41,074 bases of DNA from a virus, in the IMG/VR virus record IMGVR_UViG_3300013014_000057, positions 1 to 41,074 of that record; one strand, written 5' to 3'. The notes beneath the pieces were generated by a model. It made no database searches. It had not been told where the DNA came from and worked only from the letters and a program-made list of their open reading frames with translations. Of this stretch, positions 40,575 to 41,074 are shown piece after piece. The first letter of the stretch is position 1. The number at the start of each line of letters is the position of its first letter. Made by a program: the position numbers and the translations under genes.

Positions 40575-40855
40575 GATGTCTCCTCTCCTAATGTTTCCTC
40601 GAAGTCTTGGAACTCTGTTAAGGCTATACCCAAAACTTGAAGGGCTTCGTTGAACTTATTGTCAGGACGTTCTTCGTCAAGGACAATTCCTTCTGGGTCA
40701 TTCAAGATAGCGCAACGTACGCCACTCTCCCGTTCCAGTTCCTGCAAAGCCGGGACCAGATGCTTCTCATTGTAGGTCTCAGCTTCTTGGATAGCTTGTT
40801 GCTTGGCGATTGTAATCGCCGCCATAGCAATCTCAATAGCCTCGGACGTTGTCAC
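40547..40855 (-). CDS. Hypothetical acidic protein
   Basis: A 102-residue protein, GTG at 40853-40855, overlapping its upstream neighbour by 4 bases and the exported-protein gene by 28. Residues 1-48 form an alanine/glutamate-rich helix (EIAMAAITIAKQQAIQEAET); the rest is acidic with one LNDPEGIVLDEERPDN turn. No membrane segment. I do not recognise a family. Confidence 0.55.
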   Translation of the reverse strand: MTTSEAIEIAMAAITIAKQQAIQEAETYNEKHLVPALQELERESGVRCAILNDPEGIVLDEERPDNKFNEALQVLGIALTEFQDFEETLGEETSWELNELAY

Positions 40856-41043
40856 GCCTTGGCCTCCCGCATGATTGCCTCGTGAACCTCGCTGGCCAAC
40901 GGAGCTTGCATCGCCTCCATCAACGCGGTCGGGGCATCGTATTCCATATCGACTATCACCCCGCCTCTGACCGTCCCGCTATAGGGAACGATGTACGAGT
41001 CATCTGCAAACACATATAACAATTCACCTTTAACTTCTTTCAT
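40852..41043 (-). CDS. Hypothetical small protein
   Basis: A 63-residue protein; ATG 41043 is chosen because GGAGG lies 8 bases upstream (ATG 41049 and GTG 41058 are in the same frame). N-terminal beta strands (GELLYVFADDSYIVPYSGT, then GGVIVDMEYDAPT) are followed by a helix. Couples to the next gene through GTGA. The remaining 31 bases of the window carry only its leader. Function unknown. Confidence 0.55.
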   Translation of the reverse strand: MKEVKGELLYVFADDSYIVPYSGTVRGGVIVDMEYDAPTALMEAMQAPLASEVHEAIMREAKA

Positions 41044-41074
41044 TAGCATGTCCTCCACATTCCGATCACAGCCC

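Noticed and set aside
1-41074. Prophage or lysogeny signs (integrase, repressor, att sites)
   Set aside because: None were seen in the window. The window is partial, so absence here does not prove a lytic lifestyle.

Overview
The window is the structural and lysis half of a tailed bacteriophage genome, most consistent with a podovirus of a Gram-negative host. Reasons: there is a TerL/portal/scaffold/major capsid block; there is a tail nozzle-like protein and a head-tail adaptor but no sheath, tube or tape measure; several glycine- or glutamine-rich ejection-type proteins precede one giant virion-type protein; and the lysis cassette carries a unimolecular spanin (lipobox plus C-terminal membrane anchor), which only makes sense with an outer membrane. 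No integrase, repressor, tRNA, CRISPR array or insertion sequence was seen. Coding density is very high, many genes overlap by 1-20 bases, and the longest gap without a gene is the 250-base leader of the capsid gene. No genus or host is claimed.

Layout. Bases 1-976 (minus strand) hold the start of an SF2/SNF2-like helicase and a RuvC-like resolvase. From 1005 to 39945 almost everything is on the plus strand: terminase large subunit, portal, a small unknown and the scaffold (1.0-6.7 kb); a glycosyltransferase / FkbM methyltransferase / glycosyltransferase trio (6.7-8.7 kb); a structured leader, the major capsid protein and a strong terminator (8.7-10.3 kb); small head or appendage genes and a repeat-rich fibre (10.3-14.4 kb); a lysis cassette of XhlA-like protein, u-spanin, holin-like protein and CHAP endolysin, then a PD-(D/E)XK-like protein (14.4-16.3 kb); tail nozzle, fibres (one with an RCC1-type beta-propeller), fibre chaperone and head-tail adaptor (16.4-23.7 kb); ejection proteins (23.7-26.9 kb); and a 3310-residue giant protein (26.9-36.8 kb). 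The right end (36.8-39.9 kb) has small basic proteins and a GH24 lysozyme split by a frameshift. Bases 39929-41043 return to the minus strand with four small genes, and one small membrane protein gene (36819-37040) lies antisense inside the late region.

Most notable: the giant protein contains a stretch that looks like a sigma-70 factor (region 2 and region 4 signatures). It lies between two copies of the octapeptide LASSIDPN, and a third copy closes a second, AT-rich module. If the protein is packaged and ejected, as its position and context suggest, the phage could deliver a sigma-like activity with its DNA, by analogy with the virion RNA polymerase of N4. That is inference; the motifs are read directly from the sequence. 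Other points: a sugar-modification cassette inside the head-gene block, a propeller-tipped fibre, an internally duplicated adaptor, an FGQ-type motif shared by two adjacent small proteins, and a one-base frameshift in the lysozyme.
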